From Williamsia muralis (GTDB lineage: Bacteria; Actinomycetota; Actinomycetes; Mycobacteriales; Mycobacteriaceae), in NCBI RefSeq assembly GCF_002735905.1, contig NZ_PEBD01000010.1, forward strand, positions 1,240,001 through 1,304,000: DNA of 64,000 nucleotides, in the 5' to 3' direction. Positions 8,698-17,823 of the stretch are shown in pieces. The notes beneath the pieces are model-generated. The model had not been told where the DNA came from. It saw only the letters and a program-made list of their open reading frames with translations, and made no database searches. Made by a program: the position numbers and the translations under genes. The first letter of the stretch is position 1; every line of letters starts with the position of its first letter.

Positions 8698-9515
8698 GGC
8701 TTCACCGCGACGAACAGGAGGTCGAGGCTGTTGTCGAGATCGGTGCCGGAGATGTCGAAGTCGGCGGTGCTCACCCCCGCCACGTCTGCGGTCAGGTCGC
8801 TGGGCCAGGCCTGGCCGGACAGTGCCCGGTCGATCTGGGCGTCGATGAACGAGCCACCCCATCGGGTGTCGAGTTCGCGCAGTCCCCGGCCATGACGGAC
8901 GCCCAATTGCTCGATGACGGAGAAGCCCGCTGCGGAGAGCAGCTGGTGGAGTTCGGCGGGATCGAGTTCCCGGGTGTGGAACGGGTTGAGTGGGGTGTCG
9001 CGGCCGGGGGAGAAGGTGATCCGGTTCGGCGTGGACATGAGCAACTCACCACCGGGTCGGAGCACCCTGAGGCACTCGGCCACGAACGCGGGCTGATCCC
9101 ACAGGTGTTCGATCACCTGGAAGTTGACGACGCTGTCGATCGAGGCATCGGCAAGGGGTAGGTCGATCAGGTTCGCCTGGTGGATGGTGAGGTGCGGGTA
9201 GCGCGCCCGCGTGTGCTCGACGGCGGACTGGTCGTAGTCGACGCACGTCACCGATCGGGCGACGGCGGAGAGCAGGTCGGCGCCATAACCCTCGCCTGAT
9301 CCGGCTTCCAGGACATCGCGTCCGTGACAACGGTCGGCGATGTACTCATAGGCGACCTCGTGGCGGCGGAACCAGTAGTTCTCCTCGGGAATTCCGGGAA
9401 CTGTCCGCTCGCCGGTGAGCGATAAACCCTGCTCGGGGGCTGTTACGCCGTCCTCGGCGCCGATCGGGGCAGGCGATCCGACGGCGTTGTTGGATCCATG
9501 CGTGGGGCTGACCAT
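8694..9515 (-). CDS. SAM-dependent methyltransferase, Rv3030-like
   Basis: The 273-residue protein has a class I core: VLEAGSGEGYGADLL (motif I), CVDYDQSAV (motif II), FQVIEHLWDQP and the post-core LRPGGELLMSTPN. It heads the overlapping methyltransferase-GH57-GT4 operon, so 6-O-methylation of glucose in a methylglucose lipopolysaccharide is the likely role; this is a prediction also made for Rv3030, not shown by the sequence. The ATG at 9515 gives a normal length, while the in-frame codon at 9611 adds a basic segment with no family match and is rejected. Confidence 0.85.
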   Translation of the reverse strand: MVSPTHGSNNAVGSPAPIGAEDGVTAPEQGLSLTGERTVPGIPEENYWFRRHEVAYEYIADRCHGRDVLEAGSGEGYGADLLSAVARSVTCVDYDQSAVEHTRARYPHLTIHQANLIDLPLADASIDSVVNFQVIEHLWDQPAFVAECLRVLRPGGELLMSTPNRITFSPGRDTPLNPFHTRELDPAELHQLLSAAGFSVIEQLGVRHGRGLRELDTRWGGSFIDAQIDRALSGQAWPSDLTADVAGVSTADFDISGTDLDNSLDLLFVAVKP

Positions 9516-9674
9516 CCAGCAGAGCCTAGTGGGCCGTGTGTGGAGCCGGAGGCGGACCTCGCGGTGACCCTCGCGATGCGGGGTTCGGCAAGGCAGTGTG
9601 ACCGACTTCATTCCCCTGCAATCGGGTGTTCGACCTGCCGGAAGTGCGCGCTAAGGTGGTAAAGAAACAGGAGT

Positions 9675-9692
9675 ACTTACCGACGGGTAAGT
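9675..9692. promoter_or_regulatory. Inverted repeat upstream of etfBA
   Basis: ACTTACC-GACG-GGTAAGT is a perfect 7-4-7 inverted repeat 37 bases before the etfB start. The right arm overlaps a possible -10 box TAAGTT (9688-9693). Its size and symmetry suit a TetR/AcrR-type repressor site; no regulator gene is adjacent. Confidence 0.5.
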
Positions 9693-9728
9693 TGTCCAGA
9701 ACCCTACGCAGGAGGTCGACGAAGACCC

Positions 9729-10514
9729 ATGACAAACATTGTCGTTCTGATCAAGCAGGTCCCTGACACCTACTCCGAGCGCAAGCTCAGCGACGGTGAT
9801 TACACCCTCGATCGCGAAGCCGCCGACGCCGTACTCGACGAGATCAACGAGAAGGCCGTCGAAGAGGCTCTGAAGATCAAAGAAGCGGACGGCGGTGAAG
9901 TCACCGTGCTGACGGTCGGACCGGATCGCGCGACCGACGCCATCCGTAAGGCACTGTCGATGGGGGCCGACAAGGCCATCCACGTCAAGGACGACCAGAT
10001 GCACGGCAGCGACGCCATCCAGACCGCATGGGTCATCGCCCGTGCGCTGGGCACCGTCGAGGGCGTCGAACTCGTCATCGCAGGCAACGAGGCCACCGAC
10101 GGTCGCGTCGGCGCGGTGCCGGCCATCATCGCCGAGTACCTCGAGCTCCCGCACCTCACCCACATGCGCAAGCTCACCATCGAGGGCGACAAGATCACCG
10201 GCGAGCGTGAGACGGACGAGGGCATCTTCCATCTCGAGTCCAACCTGCCTGCCATCGTCAGCGTCGGAGAGAAGATCAACGAGCCTCGCTTCCCGTCCTT
10301 CAAGGGCATCATGGCGGCGAAAAAGAAAGAGGTTCAGGTTCTTTCGCTTGCCGACATCGGCGTCGAAGCCGAAGAGGTCGGACTGGCGAATGCCGGATCG
10401 ACGGTCACCAGCGCGACCCCCAAGCCGCCGAAGAGCGCGGGCGAAAAGGTCGTCGATGAGGGTGACGGCGGCACGAAGGTCGCCGAGTTCCTGGTCGGCC
10501 AGAAGATCATCTGA
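9729..10514 (+). CDS. etfB: Electron transfer flavoprotein beta subunit
   Basis: The 261-residue protein is the ETF small subunit, which with EtfA takes electrons from acyl-CoA and other dehydrogenases and passes them toward the quinone pool. Signature parts include IVVLIKQVPDTYSE at the start, VTVLTVGPDRATDAIRKALSMGADKAIHV, the ETF-beta signature region GNEATDGRVGAVPAIIAEYLELP, and LPAIVSVGEKINEPRFPSFKGIMAAKKK. The ATG has a strong AGGAGG site. etfA follows after 51 bases in the same direction. The order matches fixA/fixB (Rv3029c-Rv3028c). Confidence 0.96.
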   Translation: MTNIVVLIKQVPDTYSERKLSDGDYTLDREAADAVLDEINEKAVEEALKIKEADGGEVTVLTVGPDRATDAIRKALSMGADKAIHVKDDQMHGSDAIQTAWVIARALGTVEGVELVIAGNEATDGRVGAVPAIIAEYLELPHLTHMRKLTIEGDKITGERETDEGIFHLESNLPAIVSVGEKINEPRFPSFKGIMAAKKKEVQVLSLADIGVEAEEVGLANAGSTVTSATPKPPKSAGEKVVDEGDGGTKVAEFLVGQKII

Positions 10515-10565
10515 TCCCCGCCGATCACATCCCCCGACATCGACCACACCGCAAGGAGTTAACAA

Positions 10566-11522
10566 ATGGCTGAAGTACTCGTCCTCGCCGAGTTGGACGC
10601 GGAAGGTGCCCTGAAGAAGGTCACTTCCGAACTCATCACCGCTGCCCGCGCACTGGGCACCCCGTCTGTTGTCGTCGCGGCCAAACCCGGGACAACCGAC
10701 GCCATCGCCGACGAGCTCAAGGAGTTCGGCGCCGAGAAGATCTACGTCGCCGAGTCCGATGACGTGGACGGCTACCTGATCACGCCGAAGGTCGACATCC
10801 TCGGCACCCTGGTGGAGCAGGTCTCCCCGGCCGGTGTCCTCGTCACCGCAAACTTCGACGGCAAAGAGATCGCCGGCCGCCTTGCCGCACGGCTCGGTTC
10901 AGGCGTTCACGCCGACGTGGTCGAGGTCAAAGAAGGCGGAGTGGGCGTCTACTCCATCTTCGGTGGCGCCTTCTCCGCCGAGGCACAGGCCGGCGGCGAC
11001 GTCCCGGTGTACTCGGTGCGTCCCGGTGCGGTCGAGGCAGCCCCGCAGGCCGGCGCAGGTGAGCGCGTCGACGTCGAGGTTCCCGAGGTTCCCGAGAACG
11101 CGGTCAAGATCACCAAGGTCGAGCCGAACGTCGGCGGTGACCGTCCGGAACTGACTGAGGCCACCATCGTCGTATCCGGTGGACGCGGCGTCGGCAGTGC
11201 CGAGAAGTTCTCTGTCGTCGAGGAACTCGCTGATTCGCTCGGTGCCGCCGTCGGTGCCTCGCGTGCGGCTGTCGACTCCGGTTACTACCCCGGCCAGTTC
11301 CAGGTCGGCCAGACCGGTAAGACCGTGTCGCCGCAACTGTATGTCGCCCTGGGTATCTCAGGCGCCATCCAGCACCGTGCGGGTATGCAGACCTCCAAGA
11401 CCATCGTGGCGGTCAACAAGGACGAAGAGGCTCCCATCTTCGAGATCGCCGACTACGGCATCGTCGGTGACCTCTTCAACGTGGCACCGCAGCTCACCGA
11501 AGCGGTCAAGAAGCGCAAGTAA
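10566..11522 (+). CDS. etfA: Electron transfer flavoprotein alpha subunit
   Basis: The 318-residue protein is the FAD-carrying ETF subunit. The N-terminal Rossmann-like domain begins [16 protein letters not shown]. The C-terminal FAD domain carries the family signature: [56 protein letters not shown] and [16 protein letters not shown]. An AAGGAG site precedes the ATG. It forms an operon with etfB and is closed by a strong hairpin 20 bases after the stop. Confidence 0.96.
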   Translation: MAEVLVLAELDAEGALKKVTSELITAARALGTPSVVVAAKPGTTDAIADELKEFGAEKIYVAESDDVDGYLITPKVDILGTLVEQVSPAGVLVTANFDGKEIAGRLAARLGSGVHADVVEVKEGGVGVYSIFGGAFSAEAQAGGDVPVYSVRPGAVEAAPQAGAGERVDVEVPEVPENAVKITKVEPNVGGDRPELTEATIVVSGGRGVGSAEKFSVVEELADSLGAAVGASRAAVDSGYYPGQFQVGQTGKTVSPQLYVALGISGAIQHRAGMQTSKTIVAVNKDEEAPIFEIADYGIVGDLFNVAPQLTEAVKKRK

Positions 11523-11542
11523 CGCCGCTCGCAGCTGAACCA

Positions 11543-11579
11543 CAGATGACCCCCTGGCACCCTGCCGGGGGGTCATCTG
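11543..11579 (+). terminator. Hairpin terminator after etfA
   Basis: CAGATGACCCCC (11543-11554) pairs with GGGGGTCATCTG (11568-11579) around a short GC-rich loop. There is no U-tract, which is common for actinobacterial terminators. Confidence 0.75.
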
Positions 11580-11653
11580 CTGTTCATGCACGTTGCACCG
11601 ACACGACACACCGCCGATCCCGACCGGTCCGACGCACTCGATACACCTGTGCC

Positions 11654-12463
11654 ATGAGGACACCCGCAGTCATCAGCACGACCGCACTCGTCTCCGGGCG
11701 CGACTACAGCCTGTATCTGAGTACCGACCCTTCCGACATCGACGTCATTGCGCGTCTGCGTTACCAGGTCTTCGCGAACGAGCCGGGTTTCGGCGGCGCG
11801 ATGGCCGGCGTCACCGACGGGCGGGATTGCGACCCCTTCGACGAGTTCTGTGACCACCTCATGGTGCGCCACAACATGACCGGCGCCGTGGTCGGCTGTT
11901 ATCGCCTCCTGCCGCCGCCGGGTGCCATCGCCGCCAGAGGCCCTTACACGGCTACGGAATTCGACGTCCACGAATTGGATTCGATTGCGCCGCAAACGGT
12001 CGAGATGGGCCGGGCGTGTGTTGCCCTCGAACACCGGTCCGGATCGGTCCTGGCTCTCATGTGGGCGGGCATCTTGAGGTATCTGGATCTCAGTGGCTAC
12101 CGGTACCTGATGGGTGCGACCTCGGTGCCGATCTGCAAGGACAGCGACCGCGACCGGCCCGGGGCACAGGTCCGCGGTATCAGGGACTTCGTGCGCGACC
12201 GGCACCGAGGTCCTTGGGAGGTGTACCCGCACAGGCCGGTGGTGCTCGACGGCCTGCGGCTCGACGACATCGCACCGCCCGAACGCCTGGCATTCCCGCC
12301 CCTGCTCAGTGGATATCTGAGGATGGGGGCCTGGGTGTGCGGAGAACCGGCCTATGACCCCGATTTCGGGGTGGCCGACTTCTTCACGGTGATCGATCGC
12401 GAGCGCGCGAACACCAGGTACCTGGACCGGCTCCGCCAGGCTGCCGAGCGGGTACCCGGATGA
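11654..12463 (+). CDS. GNAT-fold N-acyltransferase, OlsB-like
   Basis: The 269-residue protein belongs to the OlsB/hemolysin-like acyl-ACP N-acyltransferase group: DIDVIARLRYQVFANE near residue 27, EFCDHLMVRHN, VVGCYRLLPP, then the conserved VEMGRACV and the YRYLMGATSVPI region. OlsB enzymes transfer a 3-hydroxyacyl chain to ornithine. It overlaps a PlsC-like gene by ATGA, which is the OlsB-OlsA order of ornithine-lipid synthesis, so that role is inferred for the pair. The substrate amino acid is not proven. The ATG at 11654 is chosen because earlier in-frame codons fall in the etfA terminator. Confidence 0.8.
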   Translation: MRTPAVISTTALVSGRDYSLYLSTDPSDIDVIARLRYQVFANEPGFGGAMAGVTDGRDCDPFDEFCDHLMVRHNMTGAVVGCYRLLPPPGAIAARGPYTATEFDVHELDSIAPQTVEMGRACVALEHRSGSVLALMWAGILRYLDLSGYRYLMGATSVPICKDSDRDRPGAQVRGIRDFVRDRHRGPWEVYPHRPVVLDGLRLDDIAPPERLAFPPLLSGYLRMGAWVCGEPAYDPDFGVADFFTVIDRERANTRYLDRLRQAAERVPG

Positions 12464-13344
12464 CAGACGACCCGATGGTGACGAACGCGCCCGCTCGGCA
12501 CAGCTGGTTTCCGGCGAGTGCCTGTGACAGCAGTTGCCTGTCCACTTCGAGCTGCGCAGCGGGGCGGGTACGCAGGAGCTGGCGCGTCATCGCACTGATG
12601 ACCACCGTGGCGGTCGCGGTCACCCTCGGGGTCCTGGTGCCTCTGCTGCCACGGTCGGCGCGTGCCGGGTACGTGCGGTGGATGGCTGTTCTGTTGCTGG
12701 CTTCGATCGGCATCCGGGTACGCGTCCGGCACAGCGAATTGTCTGCGGGAGATCCGCGGCCCGCAGGCGCAGGCCTGATCGTCGCCAACCACATCTCGTT
12801 CCTGGACATCCTCGCGATCGCCACCGTCAGTCCTGCCCGCTTCGTGGCCAAGGCAGAACTGACCCGATGGCCGGTGGTCGGAACGCTCACCCGTCGCCTG
12901 GGTGTGATCCCGATCCGCCGCGAGTCGTTGCGCGACCTCCCATCCGTCATCTCGGATGCCGTCGACGGACTACGAGCGGGGGACAACGTCGGGTTGTTCC
13001 CCGAGGGGACGACACGATGCGGTCGCGGCGGTGGTCGTTTCCGCCCAGCGATCTTCCAGGCCGCGGTCGAAACGGGGGTTACGGTCCAGCCTCTGGTGGT
13101 GAGTTTTCACACACCGGACGGCGCGATCAGCCCGGTCGCGGCCTTCATCGGAACCGACAACATCGCCGACACGATGGGCCGGGTCCTGCGGGCCAAAGGT
13201 CTGACCGTCCACGTCCGCCTCTGCGAGCCCCAATGGCCGGGATCGGACCGGCGTGAGCTCGCCGACCGCTGCGAGCGGATCGTGTTCGGAGAACCCCCGT
13301 TGATCGGTCTCTCGTCGGGCATCCCCGCCGCGATGGTGAGCTGA
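12460..13344 (+). CDS. Lysophospholipid/1-acylglycerol-3-phosphate-type acyltransferase (PlsC/OlsA-like)
   Basis: The 294-residue membrane-associated protein has a hydrophobic stretch near residues 44-66 and the LPLAT motifs: block I NHISFLD (His111, Asp116), block II GVIPIRR and block III FPEGTT. These form the catalytic His-x4-Asp centre and the phosphate-binding site. The ATG overlaps the stop of the OlsB-like gene, so the two are translated together. Paired with that gene it may O-acylate lyso-ornithine lipid; a plain glycerophospholipid acyltransferase is the alternative. Corresponds in order to Rv3026c. Confidence 0.85.
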   Translation: MTDDPMVTNAPARHSWFPASACDSSCLSTSSCAAGRVRRSWRVIALMTTVAVAVTLGVLVPLLPRSARAGYVRWMAVLLLASIGIRVRVRHSELSAGDPRPAGAGLIVANHISFLDILAIATVSPARFVAKAELTRWPVVGTLTRRLGVIPIRRESLRDLPSVISDAVDGLRAGDNVGLFPEGTTRCGRGGGRFRPAIFQAAVETGVTVQPLVVSFHTPDGAISPVAAFIGTDNIADTMGRVLRAKGLTVHVRLCEPQWPGSDRRELADRCERIVFGEPPLIGLSSGIPAAMVS

Positions 13345-13413
13345 CCACCGGACGGTCCCGGTGTCGGGGCACCGTCCAGACGCCGGTGGAATAGAACCTG
13401 CTCTGCGAGCGGT

Positions 13414-13419
13414 TATCCT
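13414..13419 (+). promoter_or_regulatory. -10 box (TATCCT) before cysteine desulfurase gene
   Basis: TATCCT ends 9 bases before the ATG at 13429, indicating a very short 5' leader with no ribosome site. Confidence 0.45.
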
Positions 13420-13428
13420 GGATTGGTT

Positions 13429-14646
13429 ATGTACTCCTCCGACCGGGCCCCGATCTACCTCGATCACGCAGCGGCAACCTCGATGGTGCCTGCAGCAGTC
13501 GTGGCGATGAGTCAGATCCTGGGCACTGCGGGCAACGCATCGTCGCTGCACGCGTCGGGGCGGCGCGCCCGCCGGCACCTGGAGGAATCCAGGGAGTCCA
13601 TCGCGGCTTCGCTGGGCGCGCGACCGTCTGAGGTGGTCTTCACCGGGGGCGGAACCGAAAGCGACAATCTCGCGGTCAAAGGCATCTTCTGGGCGCGGAA
13701 CAGGCCGGGTTCGCCGGCCGCCGGCCGCCGCCGCATCATTGCGTCATCCATCGAACACCACGCCGTTCTCGACCCGGTGCTCTGGCTTGCCGACACCGAG
13801 GGAGCCGAAGTCACCTGGCTACCCGTCGATCATCTGGGTCTTGTCGACCCCGCAGATCTGCGGGCGGCGCTCACCGCGCATGCAGAGGACACTGCACTGG
13901 TCAGCGTGATGTGGGCGAACAACGAGGTCGGCACCATCGAGCCGATCGCGGAGCTTGCCGCGATCTGCCGAGAGTACGGCGTTCCCATGCATTCCGATGC
14001 TGTGCAGGCGGCCGGACACCTTCCGCTCGACTTCGCCGCCAGCGGCCTCTCGGCGATGAGCATCGCCGGACACAAGTTCGGTGGGCCCCACGGGATCGGC
14101 GCGCTGCTGCTGGGCCGCGATGTGGACTGCGTGCCGCTTCTCCACGGTGGTGGGCACGAACGGGACGTCCGCTCGGGTACCCCCGACGTCGCGGCTGCGG
14201 TGGGAATGGCTGTAGCACTTGAACATTCGGTGCGAGAGCTGTCGGTCACCGTGCCGGCAGTGGCGAACCTGCGTGACCATCTGTTCGCGGTGCTGACCGA
14301 GAACACCGACGACTGTGTGGTCAACGGACCCACCGGCTCGGCACGGCTGCCGGGCAACGTGCACGTGTCGTTTCCAGGCTGCGAAGGCGATTCGCTGTTG
14401 ATGTTGCTCGACGCCAACGGCATCGAGTGCTCCACCGGCTCGGCGTGTACCGCAGGCGTGGCCCAGGCGTCTCATGTGCTGACCGCGATGGGCGTATCCA
14501 CTGGGCGGGCCCGCAGTTCGCTGCGGTTCTCACTGGCGCCCTCGACAACCAGCGATGACATCGACGCCGTAGGCGCTGTCATCGGTGAAGTGGTCTCCCG
14601 CGCCCGCGCCGCCGGGATGGCCACGGCAATGGCAGGAGAGCGCTGA
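13429..14646 (+). CDS. iscS: Cysteine desulfurase (class V aminotransferase fold)
   Basis: The 405-residue protein is a group I NifS/IscS-type enzyme that removes sulfur from cysteine with PLP. It starts [11 protein letters not shown], has [10 protein letters not shown], the PLP lysine in [12 protein letters not shown] (Lys216) and the persulfide cysteine loop ECSTGSAC (Cys340). The TGA overlaps the mnmA ATG (TGATG), so the sulfur is likely handed to MnmA for tRNA 2-thiouridine; a broader supply role is probable too. The ATG at 13429 is preferred over a TTG at 13423 because of the family N-terminus. Confidence 0.93.
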   Translation: MYSSDRAPIYLDHAAATSMVPAAVVAMSQILGTAGNASSLHASGRRARRHLEESRESIAASLGARPSEVVFTGGGTESDNLAVKGIFWARNRPGSPAAGRRRIIASSIEHHAVLDPVLWLADTEGAEVTWLPVDHLGLVDPADLRAALTAHAEDTALVSVMWANNEVGTIEPIAELAAICREYGVPMHSDAVQAAGHLPLDFAASGLSAMSIAGHKFGGPHGIGALLLGRDVDCVPLLHGGGHERDVRSGTPDVAAAVGMAVALEHSVRELSVTVPAVANLRDHLFAVLTENTDDCVVNGPTGSARLPGNVHVSFPGCEGDSLLMLLDANGIECSTGSACTAGVAQASHVLTAMGVSTGRARSSLRFSLAPSTTSDDIDAVGAVIGEVVSRARAAGMATAMAGER

Positions 14647-15794
14647 TGCGAGTACTCGCAGCAATGAGTGGTGGTGTCGACTCGGCGGTGGCTGCCGCAC
14701 GGGCGGTGGCCGCCGGACACGACGTGGTCGGGGTACACCTGGCCCTGTCCACTGCGCCCGGCGCACTGCGGACCGGATCCCGAGGATGCTGCTCGCGGGA
14801 GGACGCGTCTGATGCCCGGCGGGCCGCGGATGTTCTCGGAATCCCCTTCTACGTCTGGGATTTCGCCGACCGCTTCAAAGATGACGTCATCGACGAGTTC
14901 GTTGCGGCGTACGCGGCCGGGCAGACCCCCAATCCCTGCCTGACCTGCAACGAGAAGATCAAGTTCTCGGCACTGGCCGAACGCGCCATCGCCCTGGGCT
15001 TCGACGCGGTTGCCACCGGCCACTACGCACGGCTCGAAGGCGGCCGGTTGCGTCGGGCGGTCGACCACGACAAAGACCAGTCGTACGTGCTCGCCGTGCT
15101 GACGCCGGAGCAGCTGTCGCGGGCGATGTTCCCGGTGGGCGACACACCCAAGGGCCAGATCCGGGAAGAGGCCGCTGCGCGCGGCTTGTCCGTTGCCAAC
15201 AAGCCCGATTCTCATGACATCTGCTTCATCCCCACCGGTGACACCCGGGCGTTCCTGGGTGCCACGATCGGTGTCCGGCCCGGAAAGGTCGTCGACGCCG
15301 ACTCCGGTGCCGAACTGGCCCAGCACGAAGGCGTCCATGGGTTCACCATTGGACAGCGCAAGGGGCTCGGTATCGATGCACCGGCTGTCGACGGCAAACC
15401 GCGATACGTGACCGAGATCGATCCCGACTCCGGAACCGTGACGGTTGGTTCCTCCGAGCGTCTCCAGGTGTGGACGATCACCGCCCGCAAGGCCATCTGG
15501 ACGTCCGGACACACTCCCACCGAACCGTTCGAGTGCATGGTCCAGGTCCGGGCACACGGCGGATTGGCGCCGGCCGTGGCCGAGGCCATCGAGCTTGAGC
15601 CTTCACACGGTGTCGACGGACAGGGCCCGGGTATCCGCATCACCCTGCGCAGCCCCCTCACCGGGGTGGCTCGCGGGCAGGCGGCCGTGCTGTACCAGCC
15701 GGATTCGGTGTCGGGTGACCTGGTCATCGGCAGCGGACGAATCGCGGTCACCGGTTCGGTCCCGTCGGATCTCGTCAGCAGCGCCACCACGTGA
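14646..15794 (+). CDS. mnmA: tRNA 2-thiouridine(34) synthase MnmA
   Basis: The 382-residue cytoplasmic enzyme thiolates U34 of tRNA for Lys, Glu and Gln. The ATP-binding PP-loop [13 protein letters not shown] is at residues 5-17. The catalytic cysteines lie in [12 protein letters not shown] (Cys101) and [16 protein letters not shown] and [12 protein letters not shown] are further MnmA signatures. The ATG overlaps the stop of the cysteine desulfurase gene, and its own TGA overlaps the next GTG, forming a three-gene coupled operon. It thus acts on the tRNAs encoded near 50.6 kb. Confidence 0.95.
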   Translation: MRVLAAMSGGVDSAVAAARAVAAGHDVVGVHLALSTAPGALRTGSRGCCSREDASDARRAADVLGIPFYVWDFADRFKDDVIDEFVAAYAAGQTPNPCLTCNEKIKFSALAERAIALGFDAVATGHYARLEGGRLRRAVDHDKDQSYVLAVLTPEQLSRAMFPVGDTPKGQIREEAAARGLSVANKPDSHDICFIPTGDTRAFLGATIGVRPGKVVDADSGAELAQHEGVHGFTIGQRKGLGIDAPAVDGKPRYVTEIDPDSGTVTVGSSERLQVWTITARKAIWTSGHTPTEPFECMVQVRAHGGLAPAVAEAIELEPSHGVDGQGPGIRITLRSPLTGVARGQAAVLYQPDSVSGDLVIGSGRIAVTGSVPSDLVSSATT

Positions 15795-16804
15795 CCGTCC
15801 TGCCGGCCGGCACCGGAACCGGTGTGGGGTCGATGCCGGGTACCGATCCGATCGAATCTGCGGGCATCAGCCTGGGCGAGTGCGAGCTGGCGTTTCTTCC
15901 CGAACTGCCGCAGCGCGGGCTCGGGGCCGACATGATCGGGCGGTCGGCTGCCCTGCTGGTGGACATGCCGATGGACACCGTGGCCTCCGGCTATCGCCTG
16001 TCGGCACGCAAATCCGGATTGACCCGCCGCGCGCGCGACTTTCTGAACGCCGACCTCGACGCCTTCGAAGAGGCCTGGGAGCGTGCCGGGATGGCCGCGA
16101 CCGACCGCTTCGTCAAGCTGCAGGCGTGCGGCCCGTTCACATTGGCCGCGTCGGTGGAACTGCGCAACGGGCACAAGATCCTGCACGATGTCGGGGCCTG
16201 GTCGGATCTCGTGGATTCGATGGCCGAGGGCCTGCGAGTACACGCAGACGAGGTCCATCGCCGCACCGGAGCTCAGGTGATCGTTCAGATCGACGAGCCG
16301 ATGATCGGGCGGGTGATCGAGGGCTCGGTGGAGCCGCTCACCCGTTTCGACATCATCAGGCCCGTACCCGTCGCGGTGCTCGCCGAGAAGTACGACGGTT
16401 TCATCGACGTCGTCGGCAGGCCGGTGGTGATGCACGACTGCTCGGCGAATATTTCTTGGGAGCTGTTGGAGCGCACCAGATTTGCTGCGGTCAGTGTCGA
16501 TCTCGCCCAGATCCGCACGGTGGACCTCGACGGTATCGGGCAGCTGCTCGACGAGGGTCGGGACGTCATCCTTGGCGCCGTGCCGACGGCTGCTCCCGCA
16601 ACCGAACTCGCCGCAGAACAGGTGGCCGCGTCGTGCGCCGCTCTGACCGACCGAATCGGGCTGTCCCGGAAGGTCCTGGCGGAGCAGATGGTGATCAGTC
16701 CCGCGTGCGGTCTGGCCGGTGCCGATGCCGCCTGGGCGAAGACGGCGCTCGCGCTGTGCACCACAGCGGCGGCCGGCTTGCTCGCCGACCCGACCGCGGT
16801 ATAG
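15791..16804 (+). CDS. MetE C-terminal-like (cobalamin-independent methionine synthase family) protein
   Basis: The 337-residue protein matches only the C-terminal, zinc-binding TIM-barrel half of MetE/UROD-like proteins. Metal ligands can be seen as the His-x-Cys pair in VMHDCSANI and the Cys in [14 protein letters not shown]. The N-terminal half of MetE is absent, so methylation of homocysteine from folate is not assured. The GTG at 15791 overlaps the mnmA stop. Coupling to the sulfur-transfer genes hints at thiol chemistry or methyl transfer; Rv3015c appears to be the ortholog, of unknown function. Confidence 0.78.
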   Translation: MTVLPAGTGTGVGSMPGTDPIESAGISLGECELAFLPELPQRGLGADMIGRSAALLVDMPMDTVASGYRLSARKSGLTRRARDFLNADLDAFEEAWERAGMAATDRFVKLQACGPFTLAASVELRNGHKILHDVGAWSDLVDSMAEGLRVHADEVHRRTGAQVIVQIDEPMIGRVIEGSVEPLTRFDIIRPVPVAVLAEKYDGFIDVVGRPVVMHDCSANISWELLERTRFAAVSVDLAQIRTVDLDGIGQLLDEGRDVILGAVPTAAPATELAAEQVAASCAALTDRIGLSRKVLAEQMVISPACGLAGADAAWAKTALALCTTAAAGLLADPTAV

Positions 16805-17035
16805 CGACCCGGCCCGGTCGATCGGGAACATTCATCGTCTGCGCAGCCTCTGATGAGGTATGGACAACTTCGCCTGCCGCGCACGGATATGCGCGAGACC
16901 GACGCGGGTTCGAACCGCGATGCAGAGCGGCGCTTTCATTTGGCCGCTCCCGTGCCATGGCCGTGACGATGCGGGGCCCCAGCCCGCAGAGCACGGTGAT
17001 GAGTTCGGCCCCGGCGCAGCAACCGAGCGATGACG
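16805..17035. other. Intergenic region without supported feature
   Basis: This 231-base gap between convergent genes has no open frame I can support. A palindromic GGTTCGAACC core at about 16907-16916 looks like a tRNA T-arm, but no acceptor or anticodon arm fits around it. The minus-strand frame has some GC bias at third positions, perhaps a decayed coding remnant. Confidence 0.4.
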
Positions 17036-17440
17036 TCAGGTCAGTTCGTCGGGGCGCTCGCCGGCATCGAGCCGGGCGATCAGCTTCTTGGTCGCGACAG
17101 AGCGGTAGCTGGCATCGAGTAGTTCGGCCACCTCCGTCCAGTCCGGCCGTGCCGACAGGTCGATCCCCATCCATCCGTACGGTCCCACGTACGCCGGATA
17201 GAAGAATCGCGAGTCTTGTTCCAGTGCAACGCGTTCGGTCTGCTCGACCTTGAACAGCAGCGATTGCTCGAACTGAGGTCCACCTTTGACCCCGCCGCCG
17301 TACATGCCGAACATCTTCCCGCCGCGGAATGTCGGGCGACCGTGTGCGATCTTCTCCGTCGCATCCGGGAACGCGAGTGCAATGGTGCGCAGTCGAATCA
17401 GGACCGGGTCGTCCTCGGAGTACATGATCGGGTGGGGCAT
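17036..17440 (-). CDS. MmcQ/YjbR family protein
   Basis: The 134-residue protein fits the YjbR/MmcQ (DUF419) family, a CyaY-like alpha/beta fold: RTIALAFPDATEKIAHGRPTFRGGKMFGMY, then VEQTERVALEQDSRFFYPAYVGPYGWMGIDL and a C-terminal helix LLDASYRSVATKKLIARL. The family is sometimes called DNA-binding, but no function is established. The ATG at 17440 gives a normal length. It is transcribed away from the cobalamin riboswitch and may share the short divergent promoter region. Confidence 0.82.
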   Translation of the reverse strand: MPHPIMYSEDDPVLIRLRTIALAFPDATEKIAHGRPTFRGGKMFGMYGGGVKGGPQFEQSLLFKVEQTERVALEQDSRFFYPAYVGPYGWMGIDLSARPDWTEVAELLDASYRSVATKKLIARLDAGERPDELT

Positions 17441-17494
17441 GGCGACAGTCTAGAACCGGTGTCTGTTCGCGTGCCGGTGAAATGTTAGGTTGAC

Positions 17495-17685
17495 CGGGCG
17501 TTGGTTTCCGTCGGTCAGTGACCGGCGGATCGTAAGAGGGAATCCGGTGAAGATCCGGAACTGCCCCGCAGCGGTGAGTGGAAACGAACGCGGTCACCAG
17601 CACTGGGTGTATGCCTGGGAAGCGACCGCCGGTAGGAGACACCGAATATTCGGTGCCATGTCCGCGAGTCCGAAGACCTGCCAAC
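17495..17685 (+). ncRNA. Cobalamin (adenosylcobalamin) riboswitch
   Basis: The conserved core is easy to see: AAGAGGGAATCCGGTGAAG from 17534, the ACTGCCCCGCAGCGGTGAG block to 17578, a CACTGGG segment, and the 3' element GCGAGTCCGAAGACCTGCC at 17664-17682. This is the B12-box architecture. A possible -10 box TAGGTT lies at 17486-17491. A 25-base GC-rich hairpin follows at once (17686-17710). It should repress the downstream importer when cobalamin is plentiful. Confidence 0.93.
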
Positions 17686-17710
17686 GCGACCGCGCCGCCG
17701 GCGTGGTCGC
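17686..17710 (+). promoter_or_regulatory. GC-rich hairpin, possible riboswitch expression platform
   Basis: GCGACCGCGCC pairs with GGCGTGGTCGC with one G-U pair, directly after the riboswitch core. There is no U-tract, so it could block by Rho, by occlusion, or simply be structural; the ribosome site of the permease is about 100 bases further on. Confidence 0.5.
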
Positions 17711-17823
17711 CCGTCGACTCCGAGGGACACGGTTGACGCGGTGATGGTGTGCTCGCGCGCGCCTTCATTCGCTGACGCATGCGTACGGGTCGGCCGGCAT
17801 CGGGTACAGCGGAAAGTGCGGCG

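Noticed and set aside
16900-16925. tRNA-like T-arm (GGTTCGAACC) in the intergenic gap
   Set aside because: The core is a simple palindrome; no acceptor pairing, D arm or anticodon arm fits on either strand.
15445-17253. 602-codon plus-strand frame across mnmA and the MetE-like gene
   Set aside because: Out-of-frame reading of two real genes; no recognisable motif.
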